From contig NZ_SJJR01000003.1 in NCBI RefSeq assembly GCF_004331455.1, forward strand, positions 186,001 to 250,000: a stretch of 64,000 bases of DNA. The letters run 5' to 3'. Source of the stretch: Micromonospora zingiberis. GTDB taxonomy: Bacteria > Actinomycetota > Actinomycetes > Mycobacteriales > Micromonosporaceae. Shown piece after piece: positions 53,662 to 61,736 of the stretch; position 1 is the first letter of the stretch, and every line of letters starts with the position of its first letter. The translations under genes were made by a program, and so were the position numbers. The notes under the pieces were generated by a model. That model saw only the letters and a list, made by a program, of their open reading frames with translations, was not told the origin of the DNA and ran no database searches.

Positions 53662-54671
53662 GTCTCTTCCGTACCGAACTGCGCCGGCTGACCAAGCGGC
53701 GCTTCACCCGCTGGACGACCGTGGGCGGCCTGCTGGTGCTGGCCCTCGTCGTGGTGGGCCTGTTCATCACCAACCAGAAGATCGGCCCCGAGCAGTGGGC
53801 AGAGGCCAAGCGATCCGCCGACCAGAGCCACGCCGAGCAGGTTCGGTGGGTCGAGCAGGAGCGCGCCAACTGCGAACGGGCGAAGGCGGCCGGCGAGAAC
53901 GTCGACTACTACCCGGCTGACTGCGCGGAGATCGCCCCACCGGCACGCGAGGACATCCGGGACGAGTGGTACCTGCCGTCGACCTTCATCTTCAAGTCCT
54001 CCTTCCAGGACATGCTGATCCCACTCGCGGCAATCCTGGCCATGGTCGGCTTCGTGGTCGGTGCCTCCTTCGTCGGCGCCGAGTGGAGCACCGGCGGGAT
54101 GATGAACCTCCTGCTGTGGCGGCCGAAGCGGCTCACCGTCCTGTTGACCAAGCTGGGAGCGTTACTCACCGGGCTGCTCGCCCTGGCGCTGCCCGCCTCG
54201 GCGGCCTGGTTCGGCAGCCTCTGGCTGGTCGCCAACTGGCGCGGGAGCACCGAGGGGATGACCTCCGGTACCTGGCAGTCGTTCCTGCTCACCGGGCTAC
54301 GCGGCATCGTGCTGGCGTTGGTGGCGGCGACCGTGGGCTTCGCCCTGGCCTCGCTCGGTCGACACACCGCGATGGCACTCGGCGGGGCCGTCGCGGTCAT
54401 CGTCGTCGGTCAGGGCGGGCTCGCCATCCTGCTGGACATGGCCCAGGTGCGGTTCGGTGAGGCGTGGCTGCTGCCCACGTACGTCTATGCCTGGATGACC
54501 AAGACGGTCACCCTCGAAGACTGGCGATCCTGCAACGCTTCCTACACCGGCGAGTGCAACGCGGCCACCCTGGACATCACCTGGCACCACTCGTCGCTGC
54601 TGTTCACCGTGGGCATCGCGCTCTTCCTCGGCGCGGCGCTCTGGACGATGCGACGGCGGGACGTCACCTGA
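53658..54671 (+). CDS. ABC-2-type permease
   Basis: 337 aa. One N-terminal TM (VGGLLVLALVVVGLFI), a ~90-residue extracytoplasmic part rich in Glu and containing three Cys, then about five TM segments (MLIPLAAILAMVGFVVGASFVGAEW, LGALLTGLLALALPASAAWF, GIVLALVAATVGFALASLG, MALGGAVAVIVVGQGGLA, and a last one LLFTVGIALFLGAALW). An additional loop near the end has Cys in WRSCNASYTGECNA, perhaps a disulfide. GTG 53658 overlaps the ATPase stop. Partner of the preceding ATPase. Confidence 0.9.
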   Translation: MSLFRTELRRLTKRRFTRWTTVGGLLVLALVVVGLFITNQKIGPEQWAEAKRSADQSHAEQVRWVEQERANCERAKAAGENVDYYPADCAEIAPPAREDIRDEWYLPSTFIFKSSFQDMLIPLAAILAMVGFVVGASFVGAEWSTGGMMNLLLWRPKRLTVLLTKLGALLTGLLALALPASAAWFGSLWLVANWRGSTEGMTSGTWQSFLLTGLRGIVLALVAATVGFALASLGRHTAMALGGAVAVIVVGQGGLAILLDMAQVRFGEAWLLPTYVYAWMTKTVTLEDWRSCNASYTGECNAATLDITWHHSSLLFTVGIALFLGAALWTMRRRDVT

Positions 54672-54677
54672 GTTGCT

Positions 54678-54711
54678 GCCGGGCGCGAGCGGCACACCGC
54701 TCGCGCCCGGC
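54678..54711. terminator. Strong hairpin after ABC permease
   Basis: Perfect 15-bp stem GCCGGGCGCGAGCGG, loop CACA and complement, starting 7 nt after the stop codon. The following sequence to 54876 shows no gene. Confidence 0.85.
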
Positions 54712-54876
54712 ACCGGCAGGCGCGGTCGGGTCCCCGGCCGCGCCGTCGGCGTCGGTGCGGCGAGCGGCCGGCAACCGTACGCCGGTGCCGATCGCGCCGC
54801 CGCTGCGAGCTGGGTGACCGGTGGCTAGGCTGGTAGGCCCGGTTGGCGTCGCCGGCCGACCCCCGTGAGGAGCCGC

Positions 54877-55338
54877 ATGCAGCCCGCCGACGCCACCCCG
54901 GTTGCCCAGACCGGTCCGGACGCCGTCACGGTGCCGCCGCCGAGGTCCGCACCAGAGGTGGAGTCGGCGCCGGAAGACGAGTTCTCCCCGGCGCGTGACC
55001 CGGCGGACGAGCCGGCGGAGGATCCGGAAGACGAGTTCTCCCCGGCGGAGGAGGCGGCAGCAGAGAGTACGTCGGCGCCGAGTGCCGCCGATACCGTCCC
55101 GGCTGGCGTGGCCCTGAGCGACCGCGAGCGCGAACTCCTCGCCTTCGAGCGGCAGTGGTGGCGGCATGCGGGCGCCAAGGAACAGGCGATCCGGGACCGC
55201 TTCGGGCTCTCCGCCACCCGTTACTACCAACTGTTGAACGCGCTGCTGGACAACCCGGCGGCGCTCGCCGCCGATCCGGTGCTGGTCGGCCGGCTGCGCC
55301 GGCTGCGCGCTTCCCGGGCCCGCAACCGCCGCCGCTGA
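54877..55338 (+). CDS. DUF3263 protein with acidic N-terminal tail
   Basis: 153 aa. Residues ~1-80 are disordered, Pro/Glu/Asp-rich, with EDEFSP occurring twice (APEDEFSPARDPADEP and DPEDEFSPAEEAA). The C-terminal ~70 residues are a complete DUF3263 domain: LSDRERELLAFERQWWRHAGAKEQAIRDRFGLSATRYYQLLNALLDNPAAL and a basic tail RRLRASRARNRRR. The domain looks like a helix-turn-helix and is specific to actinobacteria. ATG 54877 with AGGAG four nt upstream. Confidence 0.9.
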   Translation: MQPADATPVAQTGPDAVTVPPPRSAPEVESAPEDEFSPARDPADEPAEDPEDEFSPAEEAAAESTSAPSAADTVPAGVALSDRERELLAFERQWWRHAGAKEQAIRDRFGLSATRYYQLLNALLDNPAALAADPVLVGRLRRLRASRARNRRR

Positions 55339-55353
55339 GTCCGCCGCGACTCC

Positions 55354-55475
55354 GGTGCTGGTCGGCCCGGCTGCGGGCCGGCTGTCTCCGTCCGAGCCTG
55401 AGGGCATGTCGGGCGGTGCTGGTCGGCCCGGCTGCGGGCCGGCTGTCTCCGTCCGAGCCTGAGGGCATGTCGGGC
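55354..55475 (+). repeat. 61-nt tandem duplication
   Basis: Two adjacent, essentially identical 61-nt units (55354-55414 and 55415-55475) begin GGTGCTGGTCGGCCCGG and end GAGGGCATGTCGGGC. Each unit contains the hairpin GGCCCG-GCT-GCGGGCC. They fill the gap between the DUF3263 and PP2C-like genes and may act as a doubled terminator. Confidence 0.92.
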
Positions 55476-55512
55476 GGTCGGGCGGGTAGCCGGGGCGGCG
55501 GAGGTGGCGGCG

Positions 55513-56487
55513 ATGACCGGAGGCGAGCCCGGGAAACCGAGGCGGACGGCGGTGCGGGTGACGCACCCGGACAGCGGTACCGGACCGCCCGAGGCGACCG
55601 CCGGTGAGCGTCGGCGGGGCGCGGCGGTCGGGGCACCGCCGACCATGCGGGTACGCAGCGCGTCGGCTCCGCCACCGGGCCGCGCGGTCAACGAGGACGT
55701 GGTGTTCCAGTTCGGGTCCCTGGTCGGGGTGCTCGACGGGGCGACCGTGCCGGAGGGCTTCGACACCGGCTGCGTACACGGGCCGCAGTGGTACGTCCAG
55801 CACCTGGCCGCCCGGCTTGGCCTGGCCGAGGCGGCTCGGCCGGCGGCCACGCTGGTGAGCAACCTGGCGGCGGCGATCCTGGCGGTCCGCGCCGACCACG
55901 GCGACCAGTGCGACCTCGATCATCCGGGTACCCCGGCGAGCACGGTCTGCCTGCTGCGCGACGGTGGGGATCAGGTGGACTATCTGGTGCTCTGCGACAG
56001 CCCGCTGGTGCTCGACAGCGGCGACCGGGTGGACGTGGTCGTCGATGACCGGCTGGCCGACGCGGCGGCCAGGCTGCGCGGCACCGCCGCCGTACTGCCG
56101 GAGTCGACCGACCGGGCCACCCGGTTGCGGCACGCCGTCACGGCACAGCGGGAGCAGATGAACCGTACGCACGGCTACTGGGTCGCTGCCGCCGATCCGG
56201 ACGCGGCGTACCACGCGGTGGTCGGCACCCTGCCACTGCGCGGGCCCGGGGCACTGCGCCGCGCGGTGCTGCTCAGCGACGGCGCGTCGGCGGCCGTCGA
56301 GGAGTTCGGGCTGTTCGACTGGGGCGGCCTGCTCGACGTGGTGGCCGCCGAAGGGCCGGGTGGGCTGATCGATCGGGTGCGGGCCGCCGAGCGGGAGCAT
56401 CTCGACCGGTTGCGTCGGCACAAACGGGCCGACGACGCCTCCGCCGTCTGCTGCGAGTTCCACCCGCCAGACGACAGCGGAGCGTGA
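55513..56487 (+). CDS. PP2C-like protein phosphatase
   Basis: 324 aa from ATG 55513 (GGAGGTGG six nt upstream). Motifs of the PP2C (PPM) fold: RAVNEDVVFQFGSLVGVLDGAT (NED and DG metal residues), a central LRRAVLLSDGASA, and a late DDASAVCCEF. The first ~50 residues are low-complexity. These soluble phosphatases dephosphorylate Ser/Thr or act as bacterial signalling proteins; partner kinase not visible. The stop overlaps a possible GTG of the GNAT gene but that start is not favoured. Confidence 0.85.
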   Translation: MTGGEPGKPRRTAVRVTHPDSGTGPPEATAGERRRGAAVGAPPTMRVRSASAPPPGRAVNEDVVFQFGSLVGVLDGATVPEGFDTGCVHGPQWYVQHLAARLGLAEAARPAATLVSNLAAAILAVRADHGDQCDLDHPGTPASTVCLLRDGGDQVDYLVLCDSPLVLDSGDRVDVVVDDRLADAAARLRGTAAVLPESTDRATRLRHAVTAQREQMNRTHGYWVAAADPDAAYHAVVGTLPLRGPGALRRAVLLSDGASAAVEEFGLFDWGGLLDVVAAEGPGGLIDRVRAAEREHLDRLRRHKRADDASAVCCEFHPPDDSGA

Positions 56488-56591
56488 GGCAGCAGCAGGT
56501 CCTGGCCCGACCGGCTGGTCCCTTCGGCCAGAGGTTCAGCTCGGCGCCAACCGGGTGGACTTCCGCTGCCGAGCGCGGAAGACTCCGGCAC

Positions 56592-57101
56592 GTGACGGGT
56601 GCGGTCCGGTTGGAGCCGGTGGACGAGCAGAACCTTGAGCCGTTGCTCTCCGTAGCGGTTGCCGAGGCAGAGCCGGCCGATGTGATGCCGCCGGTGGCGG
56701 CACCGGCCGGCTGGTCGCATGCTCGCCGGGAGGCGTTCCGGGAGTTCCACCGGGCCAACTTCGGTGGTCTCGACGCGGCCACCCGCACCGCCATGTACGC
56801 GATCCTGGCCGGCGGCGAAGTGGTCGGGATGATCCGGATGACCCGACGGGACGAGCCCGACGCCGTCGAGGTCGGCATGTGGCTCGGCCGCTCGGCCCGG
56901 GGCCAGGGCATCGGTGCGGTGGCGTTGCGCGAGTTGTTGAACCTGGCCGCCGCAGCCGGGATGCGGGTCGTGGTCGCGGACACGGCACCGGAGAATCGCG
57001 GCGCGTTGTCGGTGCTCGACAAGTGCGGCGCGAAACTGCGCGAGGACGACGGCCGGGTCCACGCCGAGATCCACCTCGATTCGACCCCGCCGGCACCGTA
57101 G
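56592..57101 (+). CDS. GNAT-family acetyltransferase
   Basis: 169 aa from GTG 56592. The frame is open back to a GTG overlapping the PP2C stop (56484), but codon use there lacks the usual G/C third position, so the shorter start is preferred. GNAT core: AILAGGEVVGMIRMTRRD, VEVGMWLGRSARGQGIGAVALRELLNLAA (acetyl-CoA loop R-G-Q-G-I-G), MRVVVADTAPENRGALSVLDKCG. The enclosed motif order matches RimJ/RimL-like N-acetyltransferases. Substrate unknown. Confidence 0.9.
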   Translation: MTGAVRLEPVDEQNLEPLLSVAVAEAEPADVMPPVAAPAGWSHARREAFREFHRANFGGLDAATRTAMYAILAGGEVVGMIRMTRRDEPDAVEVGMWLGRSARGQGIGAVALRELLNLAAAAGMRVVVADTAPENRGALSVLDKCGAKLREDDGRVHAEIHLDSTPPAP

Positions 57102-57122
57102 CGGCGCCGTCGTACGTCGCCG

Positions 57123-59489
57123 TCAGCCGCGTTGTTCGGCGTACGCGGCCAGCCAGGCCACCTGGGCCGGGTCCAGGGACGGGCGTACCCGGGACCGGGC
57201 CGTCTCGACGTGCGCGGCGGTGACCGTGGCGGCGGAGAGTGATTCGCGCATCGCGGCCAGGGCCGCCTCGCGGACCAGGGCCGCGCAGTCGGCGGCCGAG
57301 AAGCCGTCCAACGCCGTGCCCAGGGCGGCGAGGTCGACGTCCTCGGCGAGCGGCACGTTGCGTGCGGCGGCACGCAGGATCTCCGACCGTGCCTCGGCGT
57401 CCGGCGGCGGCACGTAGACCAGCCGTTCCAGCCGCCCCGGGCGCAGCAGCGCCGGGTCGACCAGGTCGGGGCGGTTGGTCGCGCCCACCACGACGACGTT
57501 GCGCAGCGCCTCCACCCCGTCGAGTTCGGTGAGCAACGCGGCGACCACCCGGTCGGTGGTGCCGCCGTCGGTGGCCTGGCCGCGTACCGGGGCGAGGGCG
57601 TCCACCTCGTCCAGGAAGACCAGCGTCGGCGCGGCCTCCCGGGCCCGGCGGAAGAGTTCGCGGACCGCCCGTTCGCTCTCGCCGACCCACTTCGACAGCA
57701 GCTCCGCGCCCTTGACCGAGAGCACGTTCGCCCGGCCGGAGCCGGCCAGCGCGGTGACCAGGTAGGTCTTGCCGCAGCCGGGCGGCCCGTAGAGCAGCAC
57801 CCCGCGCGGCGGTTGCACGCCGAGCCGAGCGAACGTGTCCGGGTAGGTCAGCGGCCAGAGCACCGACTCGGTCAGCTTCTCCTTGACCTCCACCAGGTCG
57901 CCGACGTCCTCCAGGGTCACCCGGGCCAGTTCCAGGGTGGACGCGGCCATGCTGGTCGGCCGGACCACCTCCAGGGCGGCCGTGAAGTCGCTCATCTGCA
58001 CCGTCGGGTTCTCCGCCGACTTCTGCCGCAGCGCCGCGCGGACGCCGGCCTCGCGGACCAGCGCGGCCAGGTCGGCGGCGACGAACCCGGGGGTACGCCC
58101 GGCCACCTCGTCCAGCCGTACGTCGTCGGCGAGCGGGACCGGGCGGGTCAGCACGGTCAACTGTTCCCGGCGCAGCGCGGCGTCGGGCAGCGGTACGTCG
58201 ATCCGCAACGAGAGCAGGTCGGGGGCGCGCAGTGCCGGGTCGCTGGCCTCCGGTCGGCTGGTCGTGCCGACCACCGCCGCGCCGGCACGGACGATCTGGG
58301 CCAGGCACTGGCGGAACACGGTCGCCACCGGCCCCGGGGTGTCCGCCGGGGCCAGCGCCTCCACGTCGGAGACCAGCAGCACGGCCGGTCCTTCGGCGAG
58401 CACCTCGGCGGTCGCGGCCCGTAGCCGTGCGGCGGCGGAGGAGTTGCTCAACGCCGCGACCTCGGGTGCCCAGAGTTGATGCACCCGGGCACCGACCTGG
58501 GCGGCGACCGCGCGGACCAGCGCCGACTTGCCCGAGCCGGCCGGGCCGCTGACGAGCGCCCCGAGTGCCACGGTGGTGCCCAGCCGGCCCAGCACCTCGC
58601 GGTGGTGGAAGCCGAGGTCGAGCAGTTCGGTCAGTTCCTCGGCCTGGGAGCGCAGGCCGGGCAGTTCGTCCACCGACGGGACGTGCTCGGCCGCCGTCGT
58701 GGTGGCGCCGGTGGCCAACCCGCCGGCATCGACACCCTCGACCTGACCGGCCTCGGCCCCGCCGCCGACCCGGTCACCCGCGAGAACGCCGAACCCGCCG
58801 ACGCCGGCACCGCCGAACTGGCCGGCGCCCGTACCGCCGAACTGGGCGACGCCGGTCCGGGCGCTGCCACCGTTGGCGGCCAGGGCCGCGGGGCGGCCGG
58901 CGGCGCCGTGGGTGGCGGCGCCGTGCTCCCAGCCGACGACGGTGTCCATGGTGACCAGGGCGGCCACCTCGGGTTCGGCGGCGACGACCCGGAGCAGGGT
59001 GCTGGTCCAGGCGTAGCCGACTCGGGTGGAGAGGCTACGCCGGGCCGCCTCGACCAGGCTGCGCGTCGAGGCGTCGGGCAGGACGTCCTGGGGCAGCAGC
59101 GACACGTCGTCGCCGGTGGTGACCACCTTGCCCAGCAGCGCCAACCGGAGCATCTCCGGGGAGACCACCGCGACCACCTCCGCTGGCCCGGCGAGCAGCA
59201 CCCGGGGCGCCGCGCTGACCGGGGCGGGGCTCACCCGTACCTGCCCGCCGTCGCGTACGCCGAGGTTGCCCAACATCAGGTCGTCGGCGTGCAGCAGGGC
59301 GGCGCTCGCGGTCGGCTCGGTCGGGGCGACGACCCCGGCGGTCACCCGCCGGCCGGCCAGCCGGACCGGGTCGCCCGGCCGCAGGGCCAGCGCGGTGAGC
59401 ACCTCGGGGTGCAGCCGGACGATGCCGCGCCGGGCATCCAGTGCGGCCGGCCGCAGGCTCGCGGTCAGGGTCAACTCGGGTTCGCCCAT
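57123..59489 (-). CDS. Cdc48-like double-AAA+ ATPase
   Basis: 788 aa. N-terminal Cdc48-N-like double-psi barrel (residues ~5-95), a linker with Gly-rich insert (QFGGTGAGQFGGAGVGG, ~215-240), D1 AAA domain (Walker A GPAGSGKS, Walker B position LLVSDVEAL with the usual DE replaced by DV, Arg-finger side GTTSRPEA), D2 domain (Walker A GPPGCGKT, Walker B LVFLDEVDAL, sensor VVVVGATNRPDLVDPALLRPGR). D2 looks fully active; D1 probably binds but may not hydrolyse ATP. Family members unfold proteins for degradation or remodel complexes; in actinobacteria such Cdc48-like proteins accompany proteasome systems. It shares strand with the conservon, which ends 37 nt before it starts. Confidence 0.9.
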   Translation of the reverse strand: MGEPELTLTASLRPAALDARRGIVRLHPEVLTALALRPGDPVRLAGRRVTAGVVAPTEPTASAALLHADDLMLGNLGVRDGGQVRVSPAPVSAAPRVLLAGPAEVVAVVSPEMLRLALLGKVVTTGDDVSLLPQDVLPDASTRSLVEAARRSLSTRVGYAWTSTLLRVVAAEPEVAALVTMDTVVGWEHGAATHGAAGRPAALAANGGSARTGVAQFGGTGAGQFGGAGVGGFGVLAGDRVGGGAEAGQVEGVDAGGLATGATTTAAEHVPSVDELPGLRSQAEELTELLDLGFHHREVLGRLGTTVALGALVSGPAGSGKSALVRAVAAQVGARVHQLWAPEVAALSNSSAAARLRAATAEVLAEGPAVLLVSDVEALAPADTPGPVATVFRQCLAQIVRAGAAVVGTTSRPEASDPALRAPDLLSLRIDVPLPDAALRREQLTVLTRPVPLADDVRLDEVAGRTPGFVAADLAALVREAGVRAALRQKSAENPTVQMSDFTAALEVVRPTSMAASTLELARVTLEDVGDLVEVKEKLTESVLWPLTYPDTFARLGVQPPRGVLLYGPPGCGKTYLVTALAGSGRANVLSVKGAELLSKWVGESERAVRELFRRAREAAPTLVFLDEVDALAPVRGQATDGGTTDRVVAALLTELDGVEALRNVVVVGATNRPDLVDPALLRPGRLERLVYVPPPDAEARSEILRAAARNVPLAEDVDLAALGTALDGFSAADCAALVREAALAAMRESLSAATVTAAHVETARSRVRPSLDPAQVAWLAAYAEQRG
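58788..58829 (+). repeat. Dispersed 42-nt in-frame insert sequence, copy in AAA+ gene
   Basis: Plus strand begins GCCGAACCCGCCGACG and ends AACTGGCCGGCGCC, matching the minus strand of 49894-49935 at 39 of 42 positions. Within the AAA+ gene it lies antisense and codes GAGQFGGAGVGGFG. A related 24-nt unit (ACCGCCGAACTGG...) is repeated immediately downstream. Confidence 0.75.
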
Positions 59490-59526
59490 CGCCCGACCCT
59501 AGACGGCCCGGTCATCCCACGTCCGG

Positions 59527-60030
59527 TCAGCCCGTCGGCTCCTCACCGGTGAGCAGGGACGGGTCGCGGCGGATCAGCTCGGCCAGCCGGGCCGCCGGGT
59601 CCGGGTTGTCCTCGCGGGTGGACCAGCCGGGCTCGGCGGTCGCGGAGATCGGCCAGGCCGGTGGTGCCGCCACGGGTTGCCCGGTCACGGTCACCTCCTG
59701 GCCGGTCCAGGCCACCCGCAGGTCGTACGCCTGCCCGTCGTGATCGATTCGGGCGGCGACCGACGTGCCCGGATGAAGCGCCACGGCGGCCCGCAGCGCC
59801 TCGGCGACGTCCTCCAACACGTGTCGCGGCTGCGCCTCGCGGGCGGTGCCCCAGCCGGGTCCCGCGTTGCGGCTCTCGACCCGGCTCACGCCGGTGCCGG
59901 GCGTGGGGCCCGTCTTTTCTGGAGGACCGACCTGGTCGTCGGCCGTCCCGGCCGGGTCCGTGGACCGGCGGCGTAGCGCCTCCTCGCGCCGACGCATCCG
60001 GTCCAGGGTTTCGTCCAGTCCGCCTCTCAT
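59527..60030 (-). CDS. Conservon-associated small protein, unknown
   Basis: 167 aa. A short charged helix at the start (MRGGLDETLDRMRRREEALR), a Pro/Gly-rich linker, a central region with VLEDVAEALRAAVALHPGTSVAARIDHDGQAYDLRVAWTGQEVTVTG (strand-rich), and an acidic tail ending RRDPSLLTGEEPTG. I do not recognise a family. It lies 41 nt downstream of cvnD in the same direction, so it is likely part of the conservon operon. ATG 60030 (GGGGTGAG upstream). Confidence 0.7.
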   Translation of the reverse strand: MRGGLDETLDRMRRREEALRRRSTDPAGTADDQVGPPEKTGPTPGTGVSRVESRNAGPGWGTAREAQPRHVLEDVAEALRAAVALHPGTSVAARIDHDGQAYDLRVAWTGQEVTVTGQPVAAPPAWPISATAEPGWSTREDNPDPAARLAELIRRDPSLLTGEEPTG

Positions 60031-60071
60031 CCGTCTCACCCCTTCCCACGAGGGGCCCCGAGCCGGTCGGC

Positions 60072-60824
60072 TCAGGCCCGTTTGTCCCGGGTGGCGCGGT
60101 CCAGCGCCCGATCCAGGACGACCAACAGAGCGTCTCGCACCGAGAGCCGATCGCGGGCGTCGAACTGCACCAGCGGTACGTGTTCGCCGACCGCCAGGGC
60201 CCACCGGATCGAGTCGAGGTCGTGCGCCAGTTTTCCGTCGAAGGCGTTCACCGCGACGACGAAGGGCAGGCCGGTCTGCTCGAAGTAGTCGACCGCCGGA
60301 TAGCAGTCGTCCAGCCGGGCACTGTCGACCACCACCAGCGCACCGAGCGCCCCCTCGGTCAGGTCGTCCCACATGAAACCGAAGCGGGCCTGGCCCGGAG
60401 TGCCGAACAGGTAGAGCTTCAGGCTGCGGTCGATGGTGACGCAGCCGAAGTCCATCGCGACCGTGGTGGTGGTCTTCGCGGAGTTCTGCCCCGGGTCGTC
60501 GATTCCGATCGCGGCGGCGGTCATCACCGCCTCGGTGGTCAGCGGGACGATCTCCGAGATCGAACCCACCGCAGTGGTCTTACCGACGCCGAAACCACCC
60601 GCGATCACGATCTTGACAGGGATCGGCGGGGTGGGCCGGGACGCGTCGGTCACCACCGGTGGCCGGTACGGCTCCGGTACGGTCGGCGCGCTTGCCGGTG
60701 GTAGGGCTGCCCGGCCCACGTGGGGCGGGGTCGATCCGGGGGCGCCATAACGGCCGGTGGCGCTGTTCGGGGTGGGCCCGCCCGGTGGGGTGACTGGCCA
60801 GTCAGGAGATCGCACGGAGTCCAT
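60072..60824 (-). CDS. cvnD: Conservon GTPase CvnD
   Basis: 250 aa. Residues ~1-65 are a Pro-rich lead. The Ras/Arf-like GTPase core follows: KIVIAGGFGVGKTTAVGSISE (P-loop), TTTTVAMDFGCVTI (switch region), LYLFGTPGQARFGFMWDDL (G3 with GTPGQ), and VVAVNAFD (N-x-x-D-type G4). This is the MglA-related GTPase that ends each conservon. ATG 60824 overlaps the cvnC end by 23 nt. It functions with CvnA-C at the membrane as a signalling complex. Confidence 0.93.
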   Translation of the reverse strand: MDSVRSPDWPVTPPGGPTPNSATGRYGAPGSTPPHVGRAALPPASAPTVPEPYRPPVVTDASRPTPPIPVKIVIAGGFGVGKTTAVGSISEIVPLTTEAVMTAAAIGIDDPGQNSAKTTTTVAMDFGCVTIDRSLKLYLFGTPGQARFGFMWDDLTEGALGALVVVDSARLDDCYPAVDYFEQTGLPFVVAVNAFDGKLAHDLDSIRWALAVGEHVPLVQFDARDRLSVRDALLVVLDRALDRATRDKRA

Positions 60825-61269
60825 CAATCACTCGCAGGATGACGTCGGGGTTGAGGGTGTCGTCGGTGTCGGCGACATGTACGTCCAGGTGGCCGGCGGC
60901 GCGCAGATCGCCGACCAGGACCCGGGTCACGCCGAGGTGGAGCCGGGTCTTGGCGGATATCTCGGCGACCGACATCGGCACCGCGCAGAGCGCCACGATC
61001 GCCTGGAGTTCGGGCGCCAGCCGGGCGACGGTGAGGTTCCACGGCTCGGCGGCGACCCGGGCGGTCACCTGGGTCTCCAGTCCGATCGCCGGGTCGGCGC
61101 CGGCCACCCGCCCGGAGGTGAGCACGAAGGGGCGGGGCCCGGCAGGCCCTCCTTCCGACTCCGGTCCGACGGCCGCTGGCCCGACGCCGCCGGGCGAAGC
61201 GGTTTCACGCAGGTAGGGCCGGATCCGGATGACCGGCTCCGGTTCCGACCCGGCGGCGTCGGGACTCAT
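60802..61269 (-). CDS. cvnC: Conservon DUF742 protein CvnC
   Basis: 155 aa. DUF742: VIRIRPYLRETA, RPFVLTSGRV, ELQAIVALCAVPMSVAEISAKTRLHLGVTRVLVGDLRAAGHLDVHVAD, NPDVILRVIDGL. A winged-helix-like fold (SVAEISAKTRLHLGVTRVLVGDL) is typical. ATG 61269 overlaps the roadblock stop (ATGA). Third gene of the conservon. Confidence 0.94.
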   Translation of the reverse strand: MSPDAAGSEPEPVIRIRPYLRETASPGGVGPAAVGPESEGGPAGPRPFVLTSGRVAGADPAIGLETQVTARVAAEPWNLTVARLAPELQAIVALCAVPMSVAEISAKTRLHLGVTRVLVGDLRAAGHLDVHVADTDDTLNPDVILRVIDGLRAIS

Positions 61270-61736
61270 TGCTGTACGGCGTTCTTGAGTTCGGCGATCA
61301 GGCGGGGGGTGAGCGCGCTACCGGCCCGACCGGCGAAGAGGGTCATCTCGTAGGCGACGGTGCCCAGGTTGGCCGACCGGTCGGCCACGACACCGAGTAC
61401 CGAACCGCTGCTGATCGCCGTGATCAGCAGGTAGCCCTCGGCCATGTCCACCACCACACGGTTCAGCCCGCCGAGCGCGTACCAGCTCGCCACGCCGCCG
61501 GCCAGGCTGGTCATTCCCGACACCACGGCGGCCAGCCGCTCCGCGTTGGACCGATCCTTGATCGCGGACATCGCCATCAGCAGGCCGTCCGACGACACCG
61601 CGATTGCCTCCTTCACCCCGGCAGTGCCCGAGGTGAAGGAGTCCAGGAGCCAGTTGAAGGTACGAGCCTCGGGGCTCAGGTCACCGGCGGGATGACTCTG
61701 GTGGTCGAGATTCTCGTGCACGTTCGAGCTTGTCAC
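61266..61736 (-). CDS. cvnB: Conservon roadblock/LC7 protein CvnB
   Basis: 156 aa. Roadblock/LC7 domain at residues ~25-140: TFNWLLDSFTSGTAGVKEAIAVSSDGLLMAMSA, SGMTSLAGGVASWYALGGLNRVVVDMAEGYLLITAIS, GSVLGVVADRSANLGTVAYEMTLF. Roadblock proteins act as GTPase partners (for CvnD). GTG 61736 overlaps the cvnA stop (GTGA). Confidence 0.94.
   Translation of the reverse strand: MTSSNVHENLDHQSHPAGDLSPEARTFNWLLDSFTSGTAGVKEAIAVSSDGLLMAMSAIKDRSNAERLAAVVSGMTSLAGGVASWYALGGLNRVVVDMAEGYLLITAISSGSVLGVVADRSANLGTVAYEMTLFAGRAGSALTPRLIAELKNAVQQ

Noticed and set aside
56484..56591. GNAT start overlapping the PP2C stop (GTGA)
   Set aside because: Third-position GC of these 36 codons is well below that of neighbouring genes and the GNAT fold starts after 56592.
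60072..60372. Extension of the 59527 gene up to 60372
   Set aside because: The upstream part overlaps cvnD out of frame and is Arg/Gly-rich shadow; ATG 60030 has a ribosome site and begins the charged helix.
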